Notes: a model not told the origin generated them from the letters alone. DNA of 64,000 nt from JAWXBA01 sp048499805 (GCA_048499805.1 JASNZF010000004.1:434001-498000), one strand, 5' to 3'. Positions 1 to 8,912 are shown, numbered from the stretch's first letter. Made by a program: numbers and translations.

Positions 1-306
1 CTCGACCTCCCCACGCCCGAGCGGCCCACGGCTGGCGGGGCGCGGCTGGACTCCCTCCTGGACATGATGCTGCCGGTGACGATCGAGTTCGGCCGGACGA
101 CGCTGAGCATGCAGGAGGTCCTCGACCTGGGGCCCGGCTCGGTGATCCAGCTGGATCGCCTGGTGGGCGAGCCGGTGGACATCTTCGTGAGCGACCGCCG
201 GATGGCGGAGGGCGAGGTGGTGGTGATCGGCGAGCGGTTCGGGATCCGGATCACCCGGGTGCTGCCGCGCCAGCACGAGTCCGGCGCCGGCCGAGGGGAT
301 CGCTGA
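1..306 (+). CDS. fliN: FliN, flagellar motor switch protein (5' end outside window)
   Basis: The frame is open from base 1, so the N-terminus lies upstream of the window. The visible ~101 residues hold the SpoA (surface presentation of antigens) fold of FliN: the run 'PVTIEFGRTTLSMQEV' followed by 'LDLGPGSVIQLDR' and 'VDIFVSDRRMAEGEV' is the usual FliN C-terminal signature. FliN forms the lower part of the cytoplasmic C-ring, which switches rotation and docks export substrates. It ends 3 bases before the fliOP start, at the head of a run of export genes, which is a common flagellar order. A short ATG start at 64 would cut into the conserved domain, so the protein certainly begins earlier. Confidence 0.88.
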   Translation, partial: LDLPTPERPTAGGARLDSLLDMMLPVTIEFGRTTLSMQEVLDLGPGSVIQLDRLVGEPVDIFVSDRRMAEGEVVVIGERFGIRITRVLPRQHESGAGRGDR

Positions 307-309
307 CGC

Positions 310-1422
310 ATGCTGACCGCGGTGGCGGCACTGCTGGTGACGGTGGGCGTGATGCTGGTGGCGCTCCGGCTGCTCGGCCGGTTGCAGGGCATGCCGGTCG
401 GCGACCGGCGGGCGGGTACGCTCGAGGTGCTGGACCGGGTCGGCACCGGTCCGCGCTCTGGCGTGGTGCTGGTGCGGGTTGCCGACCGGGTCCTGATCGT
501 GGGCGTGGCCCAGGAGCACACCTTCCTCGGGGAGCTCGAGGGCGCGGCGCGCGACGCCGTGCTGGGCAAGGCCGAGGAGCGGACGGCGGCCCGGCCGAGC
601 CTGCTGGCCCGCTTCGGCCTGGCGGCATTGCTGACGCTCGCTCCCGCCGTGGCCGGTGCCCAGGTGGTCACCGCGCCACCGCCGACCGTTGTCGCGCCGG
701 CGCCCGGTGGGCCGCAGGCGCCGGTGGTGCGTCCCCCGGCACCGCCCACGGTGGATCTCCGGGTCGGGTCGGGCGACCAGGCGATCGAGCTTTCGGGCGC
801 GGTGGGTGTGGTGGTCCTGATGGGGGTGCTGGCACTGATCCCGGCGGTCATCCTGCTGATGACGGGCTTCACCCGGATCCTGATCGTGCTGGCCTTCCTG
901 CGCTCCGCCATCGGGACCCAGTCGGCGCCTCCCACCCAGCTGCTGGTCGCGGTGGCGCTCCTGCTCACCGTGCTGGTCATGCGCCCGGTCCTGAACGACG
1001 CCAATGACAGCGCGCTGCAGCCCTACCTGCGCGGCGAGATCGGCCAGATGGATGCCTACCGTGCCGCGGTGATCCCGATGCGTCGGTTCATGCTGGCCAA
1101 CACCCGCACCGAGGATGTCCGCACCTTCGTGGAGCTGGCCGGCGAGGCCGAGGCGGCCACGATGGACTCGGTGGGGACCACCACCATCGTCACCGCCTTC
1201 GTGACCAGCGAGCTCCGGGCAGCGTTCCAGATGGGCTTCGCGGTCTTCCTGCCCTTCCTGGTGATCGACCTGATCGTGGCCTCGGTCCTGATGAGCATGG
1301 GGATGTTCATGCTCCCGCCGGTGACGGTGGCACTGCCGTTCAAGTTGCTGCTGTTCGTCCTCGCGGACGGCTGGTCGCTCGTCATGCAGGGGCTGGTGGC
1401 ATCGTTCAAGGTGGCGGCGTGA
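310..1422 (+). CDS. fliP: FliO-FliP fusion, flagellar type III export gate
   Basis: This 370-residue protein joins two normally separate export components. Residues 1-20 are a membrane segment and residues ~30-75 match FliO ('LEVLDRVGTGPRSGVVLVRV', then 'RVLIVGV'). Residues ~99-118 are a second hydrophobic stretch ending 'AVAGAQ', which resembles the cleavable signal peptide of free FliP. Residues ~150-370 are FliP: 'LMTGFTRILIVLAFLRSAIG', 'VALLLTVLVMRPV', and the C-terminal 'DLIVASVLMSMGMFMLPPV'. FliP builds the export gate with FliQ and FliR, and FliO helps assemble FliP. There is no stop between the parts; an internal GTG near 572 could still make free FliP. The stop overlaps fliQ by 4 bases. 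Confidence 0.92.
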   Translation: MLTAVAALLVTVGVMLVALRLLGRLQGMPVGDRRAGTLEVLDRVGTGPRSGVVLVRVADRVLIVGVAQEHTFLGELEGAARDAVLGKAEERTAARPSLLARFGLAALLTLAPAVAGAQVVTAPPPTVVAPAPGGPQAPVVRPPAPPTVDLRVGSGDQAIELSGAVGVVVLMGVLALIPAVILLMTGFTRILIVLAFLRSAIGTQSAPPTQLLVAVALLLTVLVMRPVLNDANDSALQPYLRGEIGQMDAYRAAVIPMRRFMLANTRTEDVRTFVELAGEAEAATMDSVGTTTIVTAFVTSELRAAFQMGFAVFLPFLVIDLIVASVLMSMGMFMLPPVTVALPFKLLLFVLADGWSLVMQGLVASFKVAA

Positions 1423-1688
1423 ACTCCTCCGTGGTGGTGGAGCTGCTGCAGCGCGCCCTCACCACGGTGCTGACCGTCGGGGGGCCGCTGCTCCTGGCCG
1501 CCCTGGTCGTGGGCGTGGTGGTGTCGCTCCTCCAGGCGGTGACCCAGGTGCAGGAGCAGAGCCTGACGTTCATCCCGAAGCTGGTGGTGGTGGCGCTGGT
1601 GTTCATGGTGACCCTGCCCTGGATGATGCGCAGCATGGTGAGCTTCACGGTGCAGCTCCTGCGCGGGCTGCCGGGGATGGTGCCGTGA
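1419..1688 (+). CDS. fliQ: FliQ, flagellar export gate subunit
   Basis: An 89-residue protein with two long hydrophobic helices, the normal size and layout of FliQ. The segment 'LQAVTQVQEQSLTFIPK' between the helices is the conserved FliQ loop. It packs around FliP in the inner-membrane export gate. It starts with GTG in a 4-base overlap with fliOP and ends in a 4-base overlap with fliR, so the three gate proteins are probably translated as a coupled set. Confidence 0.95.
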   Translation: MNSSVVVELLQRALTTVLTVGGPLLLAALVVGVVVSLLQAVTQVQEQSLTFIPKLVVVALVFMVTLPWMMRSMVSFTVQLLRGLPGMVP

Positions 1689-2488
1689 GCGACGCCGTCC
1701 TCGAGGCGCTGCGCCCGGTCAACTGGCCGCTGCTGGCCCTGGTGATGAGCCGGGTGGCCGGCCTGGTGATGACGGCGCCGCTGTGGTCGCTGCGGTTCAT
1801 CCCCACCCAGGTGCGCGCCGGGATCGCCCTGCTGCTGAGCCTCCTGATGCTGCCGCTGGTCCCCGCGACGGCCGTGCCCCCCGCCACCGGCGAGGTGGCG
1901 GTGCTGGCGGTGCTGGCCGAGCTGCTCCTGGGCCTCGCCATCGGGCTCACTGCGGCGGTGTTCCTCTACGCCCTGTCGGTGGCGGCCGAGGTGGTGTCGC
2001 TCCAGATGGGCCTCTCGTTCGGCGCCGCCTTCGGCGGCCCGGCCGACACCGGCACCCCCGGCATCGGCCAGCTGTACCACCAGTTCACCCTGGCGATCTA
2101 CGCGGTACTCGGCGGGCACCTGATGCTGGTGACCGCCCTCGGCATGTCGTTCCGGATCGTCCCGCCAGGCGTCGGCATGAACCTCGAGGGCGGGGTGCTC
2201 CACATGATTCCCGTCCTGGGGACGGTCTTCTCGGTGGCCATCCAGGTGGCGGCACCCGTGATGGTCGCGCTGCTGATCACCAACCTGGCGCTGGCGGTGC
2301 TCAATCGTGCCGTGCCGCAGCTCCACACCCTGATGGTGGCGGTGCCGCTCACCGTCGCCGTGGGGTTCGTGGTGATCGGCGCCACCCTGCCGCTCACCGC
2401 CGGCCTGGTGACGCGCTGGGTCGGCGGGCTCGAGGGCGGGGTCGCCGAGCTGCTTGGCCGGGTGGCGCCGATCGCGGGGGCGCGGTAG
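1685..2488 (+). CDS. fliR: FliR, flagellar export gate subunit
   Basis: A 267-residue polytopic membrane protein. It matches FliR in length and in the motifs 'RVAGLVMTAPLWSLRFIP', 'QMGLSFGAAF' with the following Gly/Pro-rich turn, and the C-terminal 'LNRAVPQLHTLMVAVPLTV'. FliR is the single-copy subunit that completes the FliP-FliQ-FliR gate. It starts with GTG in the fliQ stop and is followed after 3 bases by flhB, the standard neighbour. Confidence 0.95.
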   Translation: MSDAVLEALRPVNWPLLALVMSRVAGLVMTAPLWSLRFIPTQVRAGIALLLSLLMLPLVPATAVPPATGEVAVLAVLAELLLGLAIGLTAAVFLYALSVAAEVVSLQMGLSFGAAFGGPADTGTPGIGQLYHQFTLAIYAVLGGHLMLVTALGMSFRIVPPGVGMNLEGGVLHMIPVLGTVFSVAIQVAAPVMVALLITNLALAVLNRAVPQLHTLMVAVPLTVAVGFVVIGATLPLTAGLVTRWVGGLEGGVAELLGRVAPIAGAR

Positions 2489-2491
2489 CCG

Positions 2492-3586
2492 ATGGCCGAC
2501 CAGCCCGCCCAGGAACGCACCGAGCAGCCATCGGCCCGGAAACTCGCCAAGGCCCGGGAGGAGGGACAGGTTGCCAAGAGCCAGGAGCTGCTCGCGGTCA
2601 CCGTCCTGCTGTCCGGCACCGTTGCCCTCGGCATGGGTGGCGCCACCCTGGGCCGCAACATCGGTGGGGTCCTCGACCAGACCCGCACCTGGCTGGCGGC
2701 CGGCCCGATCTCGACCGTCGAGGCGACCGCGCTCCTGCGGGAGCTGGCCGTGACGACGCTGGGCACGCTGGCCCCACTGCTGGTTGCCGTGTCCCTTCCG
2801 GTGCTGTTGGTGGGAGGATTGCAGGCCCGGGGCGTGCTCTCGCTCAAGCCGGTGACCCCGCAGTGGTCGCGGATCAATCCGGGGGCCGGCCTCAAGCGGC
2901 TGCTCGGCACCGAGGGGCTCTTCACCCTGGGCAAGGCGATCGTCAAGCTGCTGGTGCTCGGGTTCGTCACCTGGGGGGTGCTGACCGCCACCTGGCCGGC
3001 GATCGCATCGCTCACCGGTGCCAGCGCCATGACCGTCCTCGCCGTGACGCGGTCCACCGCGATGCGGATCGGCCTGCTGGCCGGCGGGGCCTTCCTGGGC
3101 GTGGCGCTGGTGGACTTCCTGTTCATGCACTGGAAGCACCACAAGCAGCTTCGGATGACCAGGCAGGAAGTGGTGCAGGAACACCGGGAGACCGAGGGTG
3201 ATCCGCTGCTCAAGAGCCGGATCCGCTCGCTGGCGCAGCAATTGGTGCGCAAGCGGATGCTGGGCCGGGTCAAGGACGCCGATGTGGTGATCGTCAACCC
3301 GACCCACATCGCCGTGGCCCTCCGCTACAACGCTGGCGAGGGCGCCGCCCCGATGGTCCTGGCGATGGGCCAGCGCAAGCTTGCCGAGCGAATCAAGGCC
3401 ATCGCGGTCTCGGCCCGGATTCCGGTGGTCCAGAACGTCCCCGTGGCCCGGGCGCTGCTCGCCACCGCCAAGGTGGGCCAGCCGATCCCGCCGGCGCTGT
3501 ACGCCGCGATTGCCGAGATCCTCGCCTTCGTCTACCGCCAGCGCGGCCGCGGCCCGGCCGGCCTGACCGTGCGGCAGCGCTCGTGA
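2492..3586 (+). CDS. flhB: FlhB, export substrate-specificity switch
   Basis: A 364-residue FlhB. The N-terminus is the usual charged 'EQPSARKLAKAREEGQVAKS' segment, then four membrane helices to about residue 215. The cytoplasmic tail carries the self-cleavage site Asn-Pro-Thr-His at residues 269-272 ('VIVNPTHIAVALRY'). Cleavage between Asn and Pro switches export from rod/hook to filament substrates. ATG start 3 bases after fliR. The stop overlaps flhA by 4 bases. Confidence 0.96.
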   Translation: MADQPAQERTEQPSARKLAKAREEGQVAKSQELLAVTVLLSGTVALGMGGATLGRNIGGVLDQTRTWLAAGPISTVEATALLRELAVTTLGTLAPLLVAVSLPVLLVGGLQARGVLSLKPVTPQWSRINPGAGLKRLLGTEGLFTLGKAIVKLLVLGFVTWGVLTATWPAIASLTGASAMTVLAVTRSTAMRIGLLAGGAFLGVALVDFLFMHWKHHKQLRMTRQEVVQEHRETEGDPLLKSRIRSLAQQLVRKRMLGRVKDADVVIVNPTHIAVALRYNAGEGAAPMVLAMGQRKLAERIKAIAVSARIPVVQNVPVARALLATAKVGQPIPPALYAAIAEILAFVYRQRGRGPAGLTVRQRS

Positions 3587-5748
3587 GCACCGTCGGCGCC
3601 ATTCCGCCCGCGCCGCTTGGCGGCGTCCAGCCGCACCTCCGGTCCGAGGCGACGCCGTCCCCCACCGGGCGGGCCGGCGGGTCGGCCCCCCGGATCAGCA
3701 CCATGATGCGGTTCCGGGGCGGGGCCGAGACCTGGCTGGCCCTCGGCGTGGTCGTGATCATCGGCCTGTTGATCGTGCCGCTCCCGCCACCGGTGCTCGA
3801 CGGGCTCCTCGCGCTCAGCCTCGCGCTCTCCATCATCGTCCTGCTGGTGACCCTGGGCGCCAGCGACCCGCTCGAGTTCAGCGCCTTCCCCAGCCTGCTG
3901 CTGCTGCTGACCCTGCTGCGGCTCGGCCTGAACGTCGGCACCACCCGCCTGATCCTTGGCGGCGGCTACGCCGGCGAGGTGATCGACGCCTTCGGCAACT
4001 TCCTGATCGGCGGCAACCTCGTCGTCGGCCTGGTGATCTTCCTGATCCTGGTGGTCATCAACTTCATGGTGATCACCAAGGGCGCCGGCCGGATCGCCGA
4101 GGTGGCGGCCCGCTTCACCCTCGATGCCATGCCCGGCAAGCAGATGGCCATCGACGCCGACCTCGGCGCCGGGCTGATCGACGAGCACGAGGCGCGCCGC
4201 CGCCGCCGCGAGATCGCGCGGGCGTCGGACTTCTACGGGGCCATGGACGGCGCCGCGAAGTTCGTGCGCGGCGATGCCGTCGCCGGCCTGATCATCACCG
4301 CCATCAACCTGGTCGGCGGCTTCGCCATCGGGATGTTCCAGCAGGGCCTGTCGGCCGCCGAAGCGGCGACGACCTACAGCACCCTCACCGTGGGCGACGG
4401 CCTGATCACCCAGATCCCGGCCCTGATCGTCAGCACCGCCGCCGGCATCCTGGTCACCTACGGCGCCTCGAGCGAGGGGGTCGGCTCGGCGCTGGTGGGA
4501 CAGCTCACCAGCTCACCCCGACCGCTCTGGCTGGCCTCCGGCGTGATTGGCGTCTTCGGGCTGCTGCCCGGCCTGCCCGCGCTGCCCTTCCTGCTCCTGG
4601 CCGGCGCGACCGGTCTCATGGGCTGGCGCCGGCAGCAGAGTCTCGCCGTCCCCGCGACCGGCGGGGAGGCGCCCGTCGCCGAGGCCACCCCGACCGCGCC
4701 ACCGATCGCCGAGTTGATGCAAGTGGACACCCTGGAGGTGGAGCTGGGGTACGCGCTGGTGTCGCTGGTGGACGAGACCCAGCAGGGAGACCTGCTCCAC
4801 CGGGTGGCCATCATGCGCCGCCAGGCGGCCCTCGAGATCGGGGTGCTGGTCCCACCCGCCCGGATCCGGGACAACATCCGGCTCACCCCCACCGAGTACC
4901 TGTTCCGGATCCGGGGCGTGAAGGTGGCCGGCGGCGAGGTGATGCCCCGCTACCTCCTGGCACTCGATCCCGGCGGCGGCGCGCCCGCGATCGACGGGAT
5001 CCGCACCACCGACCCGTCGTTCGGCATGCCGGCGACCTGGATCACTGCCGATCGGCGGCTCGACGCCGAGGCGATGGGCTACAACGTGGTCGAGGCGGCG
5101 ACGGTCCTGGCCACGCACCTCATGGAGACGATCCGGCGCCACGCCGGCAGCCTCCTCAGTCGGCAGGACGTGCGCCAGCTGGTCGATGCCCTGCGCGAAA
5201 CGCACCCGGCCCTGGTCGAGGACCTGATCCCCGCGCGGCTCTCGCTCGGCACCCTGCACCGCGTGCTCCAGCGACTCCTCCAGGAGGGGCTCCCGGTCCG
5301 CGACCTCGTCACCATCCTCGAGGCGCTCTCCGACGTGGCCGAGTCGAGCAAGGACCCCGAGGTCCTCACCGAGCATGTGCGCCGGGCGCTCTCGCACCTC
5401 GTGGCCCAGCGCTTTGCCGACGATGACGGCACCGTGCGCGGCATCACCGTGGGTCCCCGCCTCGAGGCGGCCCTGATGCAGCTCTTCTCCCCGCGCGGCG
5501 GTGGCGACACCGCCCGCCCGCTCGAGCCCGACCAGCTCACCGCGCTGCTCCGGCAGCTCGATGGCATGGTGGCCGCCGCCCGCCGCGAGGGCCGCAGCCG
5601 TCCCCTGATCACCCCGGCCGGGCTGCGGGTGGGCATCCGCCGCCTGGTGGAGCCGATCCTGCCCGACCTGTCCGTTGTCTCGCTGCGGGAACTGCCCCCG
5701 CAGACCCCGGTCCAGAGTACCGCCCTGTGGGAGGTTCCTCGTGCTTGA
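3583..5748 (+). CDS. flhA: FlhA, major flagellar export protein
   Basis: A 721-residue FlhA. The first ~37 residues before 'MMRFRGGAETWLALG' are a weakly conserved extension, so an internal ATG at about 3703 is a possible alternative start. The GTG at 3583 is preferred because it overlaps the flhB stop. Eight or so membrane helices fill the N-terminal half, including the family signature 'FPSLLLLLTLLRLGLNVGTT' and the loop 'AMPGKQMAIDADL'. The C-terminal cytoplasmic domain (from ~residue 375) binds substrates and chaperones and forms the nonameric export ring. Confidence 0.95.
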   Translation: MSTVGAIPPAPLGGVQPHLRSEATPSPTGRAGGSAPRISTMMRFRGGAETWLALGVVVIIGLLIVPLPPPVLDGLLALSLALSIIVLLVTLGASDPLEFSAFPSLLLLLTLLRLGLNVGTTRLILGGGYAGEVIDAFGNFLIGGNLVVGLVIFLILVVINFMVITKGAGRIAEVAARFTLDAMPGKQMAIDADLGAGLIDEHEARRRRREIARASDFYGAMDGAAKFVRGDAVAGLIITAINLVGGFAIGMFQQGLSAAEAATTYSTLTVGDGLITQIPALIVSTAAGILVTYGASSEGVGSALVGQLTSSPRPLWLASGVIGVFGLLPGLPALPFLLLAGATGLMGWRRQQSLAVPATGGEAPVAEATPTAPPIAELMQVDTLEVELGYALVSLVDETQQGDLLHRVAIMRRQAALEIGVLVPPARIRDNIRLTPTEYLFRIRGVKVAGGEVMPRYLLALDPGGGAPAIDGIRTTDPSFGMPATWITADRRLDAEAMGYNVVEAATVLATHLMETIRRHAGSLLSRQDVRQLVDALRETHPALVEDLIPARLSLGTLHRVLQRLLQEGLPVRDLVTILEALSDVAESSKDPEVLTEHVRRALSHLVAQRFADDDGTVRGITVGPRLEAALMQLFSPRGGGDTARPLEPDQLTALLRQLDGMVAAARREGRSRPLITPAGLRVGIRRLVEPILPDLSVVSLRELPPQTPVQSTALWEVPRA

Positions 5749-6682
5749 AGTCTTCGTTGGCGACCACCTGCCGACCGTCCTGAGCGAGGTCCGCCGTGCC
5801 CTCGGTCCCGATGCCTGCGTGGTGGACGTCACCACCACCGATGGCCGGGTCGAGGTGCTGGCCTCCGAAGTGGCGCTCACCGTGCACCCCGTGCGACGCC
5901 CACCCCGCGAGGCGCCGGCGCCCGCGCAGGCGCCCCAGTCGCCTGGCCCGGAGCAGTTCGGCGCCGTCCTGCGCGACCCGCCAGTGGTGCCGGAGCGTCC
6001 GGCCCGGCCGGAGCCGCCTCGCACCCGCCCGCGCACCGACCGGGCGTGGGACACCCCCTCCCCGATCCGGCCCACGATCCTGGCGCTGATCGGGCCAACC
6101 GGCGCCGGCAAGACCACGACCCTCGCCAAGCTGGCCACCAACCCGCTTGCCTTTGGCGGCCGGTCGGTCGGCGTGCTGGGTCTCGACACCTACCGGATCG
6201 GTGCGGTGGAGCAACTGGAGACCTACGCCGAGCTCGCCGGCATGCCCTGCGAGGTGGCCTACGAGCTTGCCGACCTGCCGCGCGCCCTCGGCCGGTTGGC
6301 GGAGTGCGACGTGATCCTGGTGGACACCCCCGGCCGGGGTCCCCGGCAATCGGAGGACCTTGCCACCATTCGCCAGTGGCTGGCGCGGCTCGAGCCGGAT
6401 GAGACCCACCTGGTGCTGCCGGCCAGCATGATGCCGCAGGTGATGCGCCGCACCATCGCCAGCTTCTCCACCTTCCGGGTGACCCACCTGCTGGCGACGA
6501 AGCTCGACGAGTGCCCCCTCGACTCCCGGGTCTTTGATGTCGTGGCGCGCCAGGGCAAGCCGATGCGCTGGTACACCGATGGCCAGGAGGTGCCCGCGGA
6601 CCTCCACGCCGCCACCGACCGGCTCGAGCGCGCCGCATCCCGACATGCGGCGCGTGAACGCGCCCAGGAGGCGTTCGCATGA
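5741..6682 (+). CDS. flhF: FlhF, SRP-type GTPase for flagellar placement
   Basis: I place the start at GTG 5741, which overlaps the flhA stop by 8 bases and gives 313 residues. Longer upstream frames only add low-complexity sequence. A proline-rich basic linker (residues ~50-105) separates the N-terminal B domain from the NG domain. The GTP-binding loop is 'GPTGAGKTTTLAKLA' (about 118-132), followed by 'GLDTYRIGAVEQLETYAEL', which is typical of SRP GTPases, and the G3 motif 'VDTPGRG'. FlhF marks the site where the first basal-body parts assemble and works with FlhG, encoded next with a 4-base overlap. Confidence 0.93.
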   Translation: MLEVFVGDHLPTVLSEVRRALGPDACVVDVTTTDGRVEVLASEVALTVHPVRRPPREAPAPAQAPQSPGPEQFGAVLRDPPVVPERPARPEPPRTRPRTDRAWDTPSPIRPTILALIGPTGAGKTTTLAKLATNPLAFGGRSVGVLGLDTYRIGAVEQLETYAELAGMPCEVAYELADLPRALGRLAECDVILVDTPGRGPRQSEDLATIRQWLARLEPDETHLVLPASMMPQVMRRTIASFSTFRVTHLLATKLDECPLDSRVFDVVARQGKPMRWYTDGQEVPADLHAATDRLERAASRHAARERAQEAFA

Positions 6683-7536
6683 GTGACCAGGCCAAGGTGC
6701 TCCGGCAGGCGCGGATCGCGCCGGTCCTGATGCCGGACCCGCTCACGCCATCCACCGAGACGGAGGCGATCGTCATCGGCAGCGGGAAGGGTGGGGCCGG
6801 CAAGTCGCTCGTCTCGCTGACGGTGGCCGCCGCCCTCGCCGACCAGGGGTACCGTGTCCTCCTGGTCGACGGGGACCAGAACCTGGGCAACCTGCACGTC
6901 CTGCTCGGCGTGCGGCCGGCGGTCCAGCCCTCCGCGCTGCTCGACGGGACCGTTGATCCGGCCGATGTCGTCGTTCCGGTGGCCCCGGGGCTCTGGCTCA
7001 TGCCCGCGGCCAGTGGGGACGAGGCGATCCAGCGCCTCAATGGAACCGACCGGGCCCGCCTGCATCGCCGGGTGACCACCCTCTACCCCGAATACGATGT
7101 GGTGGTCGTCGATGCCGCCGCCGGGCTCGACAGCGCGCTGCGCTGTGCCGCCCTGCGCGCCACCCGCCTGGTCCTCATCACGACTCCCGAACCGACCGCG
7201 CTCACCAGCGCCTACGCCCTCGTCAAGATGGTGCACGCGCGACTCCCCAGGCTGCCGGTGGACCTGATGGTCAATCGCACCCTGAGTCCCGAGGAGGGCC
7301 AGCTGGCGGCCGACCGCCTGCAACAGGCCGCGGTGCAGTTCCTCGGCCGCCAGCTGCGCTACCTCGGCGCCATCCCGGAGGATGCCGGCATGCGCGCCTC
7401 CCTGGCCAACCCCGCGGGACTGGTCGATGCGGCCACCGCCGGGCCCGCCCAGGCGCGGGTCCATGCGATCGTCCGCGAGGCCTTCCCGGACCTGACCGCC
7501 CGGCCGGCTTCGGCTGCGGAGGCCGCCGCGTCGTGA
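6679..7536 (+). CDS. flhG: FlhG (FleN/YlxH), MinD-like ATPase controlling flagellar number
   Basis: A 285-residue MinD/ParA-type ATPase. The N-terminus reads 'MSDQAKVLRQ', which contains the DQAxxLR helix that in known FlhG proteins stimulates FlhF GTPase activity. The deviant Walker A motif 'GSGKGGAGKS' lies at residues 34-43, and 'VLLVDGDQNLGNLHVLLG' and 'VVVVDAAAGLDS' follow as switch regions. It presumably limits flagellar number with FlhF. It is coupled to flhF upstream and to fliA downstream by 4-base overlaps. Confidence 0.94.
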   Translation: MSDQAKVLRQARIAPVLMPDPLTPSTETEAIVIGSGKGGAGKSLVSLTVAAALADQGYRVLLVDGDQNLGNLHVLLGVRPAVQPSALLDGTVDPADVVVPVAPGLWLMPAASGDEAIQRLNGTDRARLHRRVTTLYPEYDVVVVDAAAGLDSALRCAALRATRLVLITTPEPTALTSAYALVKMVHARLPRLPVDLMVNRTLSPEEGQLAADRLQQAAVQFLGRQLRYLGAIPEDAGMRASLANPAGLVDAATAGPAQARVHAIVREAFPDLTARPASAAEAAAS

Positions 7537-8291
7537 GTGGTCCCGCCACCGATGCGCTCTGGGCCCGGTACCGCGAGACCGGCGACCCCGCCGCGCGGGC
7601 CGCGATCCTCGGCGAGCTCATGGGGCTGGTGCACCACACCGCGCGCCAGATCGCCCGGCGGGTCGGTGACGCGGTGGCCTACGACGACTTGGTCGGTGCC
7701 GGTTCCCTGGGGCTCGTGCAGGCGTTCGGCGGGTTCGATCCCGATCGCGGCGTCTCCTTCGTGACCTACGCCACGACCCGGATTCGCGGGGCAGTGCTCG
7801 ACGAGCTGCGCGCGGCCGACTGGCGTCCGCGGTCGGTGCGGACCCGGGCCCGCGAGCTGGAGGCAGCGGCGACGGAACTGCACGCGCAGCTGGGACGCGC
7901 GCCGCGACACACCGAGGTGGCGGCCGCGCTCGAGATTGATCCCGCCACCTACTGGAAGTGGCGCAGCGATGCAGAGACCGGGGCTGTCGTGCCGCTCGAT
8001 GAGAGGAGCCCGTCGACCGAGGGGGACCGGATTCCGCTCGCCGAGCGCCTGGCCGACCCCGATGCCGAGGCGCCCGACCACGCCATCGAGGCGGCCGAGC
8101 GGGCCGACGCGGTGCTGGCCGCCATCAAGGAACTGTCCGAGCAACAGCGCACCGTGCTGTCGCTCTGCTACTACGAGGGCCTCAGCCTCCGGCAGGTGGC
8201 CGAAGTCCTGCACGTCACCGAGAGCCGCATCTCCCAAATCCGCACCGCCGCGATCCGCAACCTGCGGGCGAGGCTGGAGGACGCCGCATGA
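7533..8291 (+). CDS. fliA: FliA, flagellar sigma factor (sigma28)
   Basis: A 252-residue sigma70-family factor lacking region 1. Region 2 shows 'YDDLVGAGSLGLVQAFGGFD' and 'YATTRIRGAVLDELRAADW'. Region 3 follows ('RHTEVAAALEI'), and region 4 ends with the helix-turn-helix 'LRQVAEVLHVTESRISQI'. These match FliA/SigD. It should drive late flagellar genes, and a consensus sigma28 promoter sits upstream of motA in this same window. No flgM anti-sigma gene is visible here. Confidence 0.95.
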   Translation: MSGPATDALWARYRETGDPAARAAILGELMGLVHHTARQIARRVGDAVAYDDLVGAGSLGLVQAFGGFDPDRGVSFVTYATTRIRGAVLDELRAADWRPRSVRTRARELEAAATELHAQLGRAPRHTEVAAALEIDPATYWKWRSDAETGAVVPLDERSPSTEGDRIPLAERLADPDAEAPDHAIEAAERADAVLAAIKELSEQQRTVLSLCYYEGLSLRQVAEVLHVTESRISQIRTAAIRNLRARLEDAA

Positions 8292-8821
8292 GCACCCGCC
8301 TGGTCTGGATCACCCTCGCCATCGTGGCCGCCGTCCTGGTCGGGGTCTCCGCGCTGGCCACCCCCGCCGCCTGGCAATCGACCTGGGCGTCGATCGCCGC
8401 CTACCCCTGGAAGGAGCTGTGGGCACCGATCGCCGCCTACCCCTGGGAGACGTGGTACGCCGCCAACCTGGCCCGGACTCAGGAATGGGTCGGTGCCCAT
8501 CCCGCCTGGGCCGGGGGCGCCGTCGCGGCCGCGGGCCTGCTCCTCGCCGGGCTCGTGGTCCGTCGGATCCGGCGTCCGCGGGTCCCCAAGGTCGCGATGC
8601 CACCGTTCAGTGCCGCGCTCGAGCAGGCGATGGCCGGTCCCTCGGGCGCAGCGGCAGAGCGAGCGGACGCGCCCGGGGCCCGGCCTCGCAAGCGCCATGT
8701 GGCGGAGCTCGCCCTGGCGGGACACCCGGTCCCCGAAATCGCCCGGGCAACCCGCCTCTCCCAGGATGCGGTCCGGGCACTGCTCGCCCGGCAGACCGGT
8801 TCCCCGGTGCGACCGGCATGA
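8288..8821 (+). CDS. SwrB/DUF2802-like membrane protein with C-terminal helix-turn-helix-like segment
   Basis: A 177-residue protein coupled to fliA by a 4-base overlap. It has a hydrophobic N-terminus (residues ~5-22), a near-repeat 'SIAAYPWKELWAPIAAYPW', a second hydrophobic helix (~75-92), then a basic, disordered linker. The last ~40 residues ('KRHVAELALAGHPVPEIARA', then 'TRLSQDAVRALL') look like the short helix-turn-helix that ends DUF2802/DUF6115 and SwrB/YlxL proteins. In Bacillus, swrB lies directly after sigD, the fliA equivalent, so both position and layout agree. A role in activating export-apparatus assembly is inferred only. Confidence 0.6.
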   Translation: MSTRLVWITLAIVAAVLVGVSALATPAAWQSTWASIAAYPWKELWAPIAAYPWETWYAANLARTQEWVGAHPAWAGGAVAAAGLLLAGLVVRRIRRPRVPKVAMPPFSAALEQAMAGPSGAAAERADAPGARPRKRHVAELALAGHPVPEIARATRLSQDAVRALLARQTGSPVRPA

Positions 8822-8912
8822 ATTGCCGATCCGGCTCGAGGGGAACCCGGAGGCCTCGCGGCGAGAAGCGGTAAGGTGTGTGTTGACATGGGGTTGCCCG
8901 CCATGAGCCAGG

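Noticed and set aside
1406..3307. 633-codon minus-strand frame opposite fliQ, fliR and flhB
   Set aside because: Composition of a GC shadow. The overlapping plus-strand genes are certain flagellar genes.
5675..5740. Upstream ATG start for flhF
   Set aside because: It adds a Cys/Arg/Pro-rich stretch unlike FlhF. GTG 5741 begins with the conserved B-domain strand and overlaps the flhA stop.
8883..8911. Sigma70 promoter starting TTGACA before flgF
   Set aside because: No acceptable -10 box at 15-19 bases. The GG-N10-GC sigma54-like site nearby fits better.
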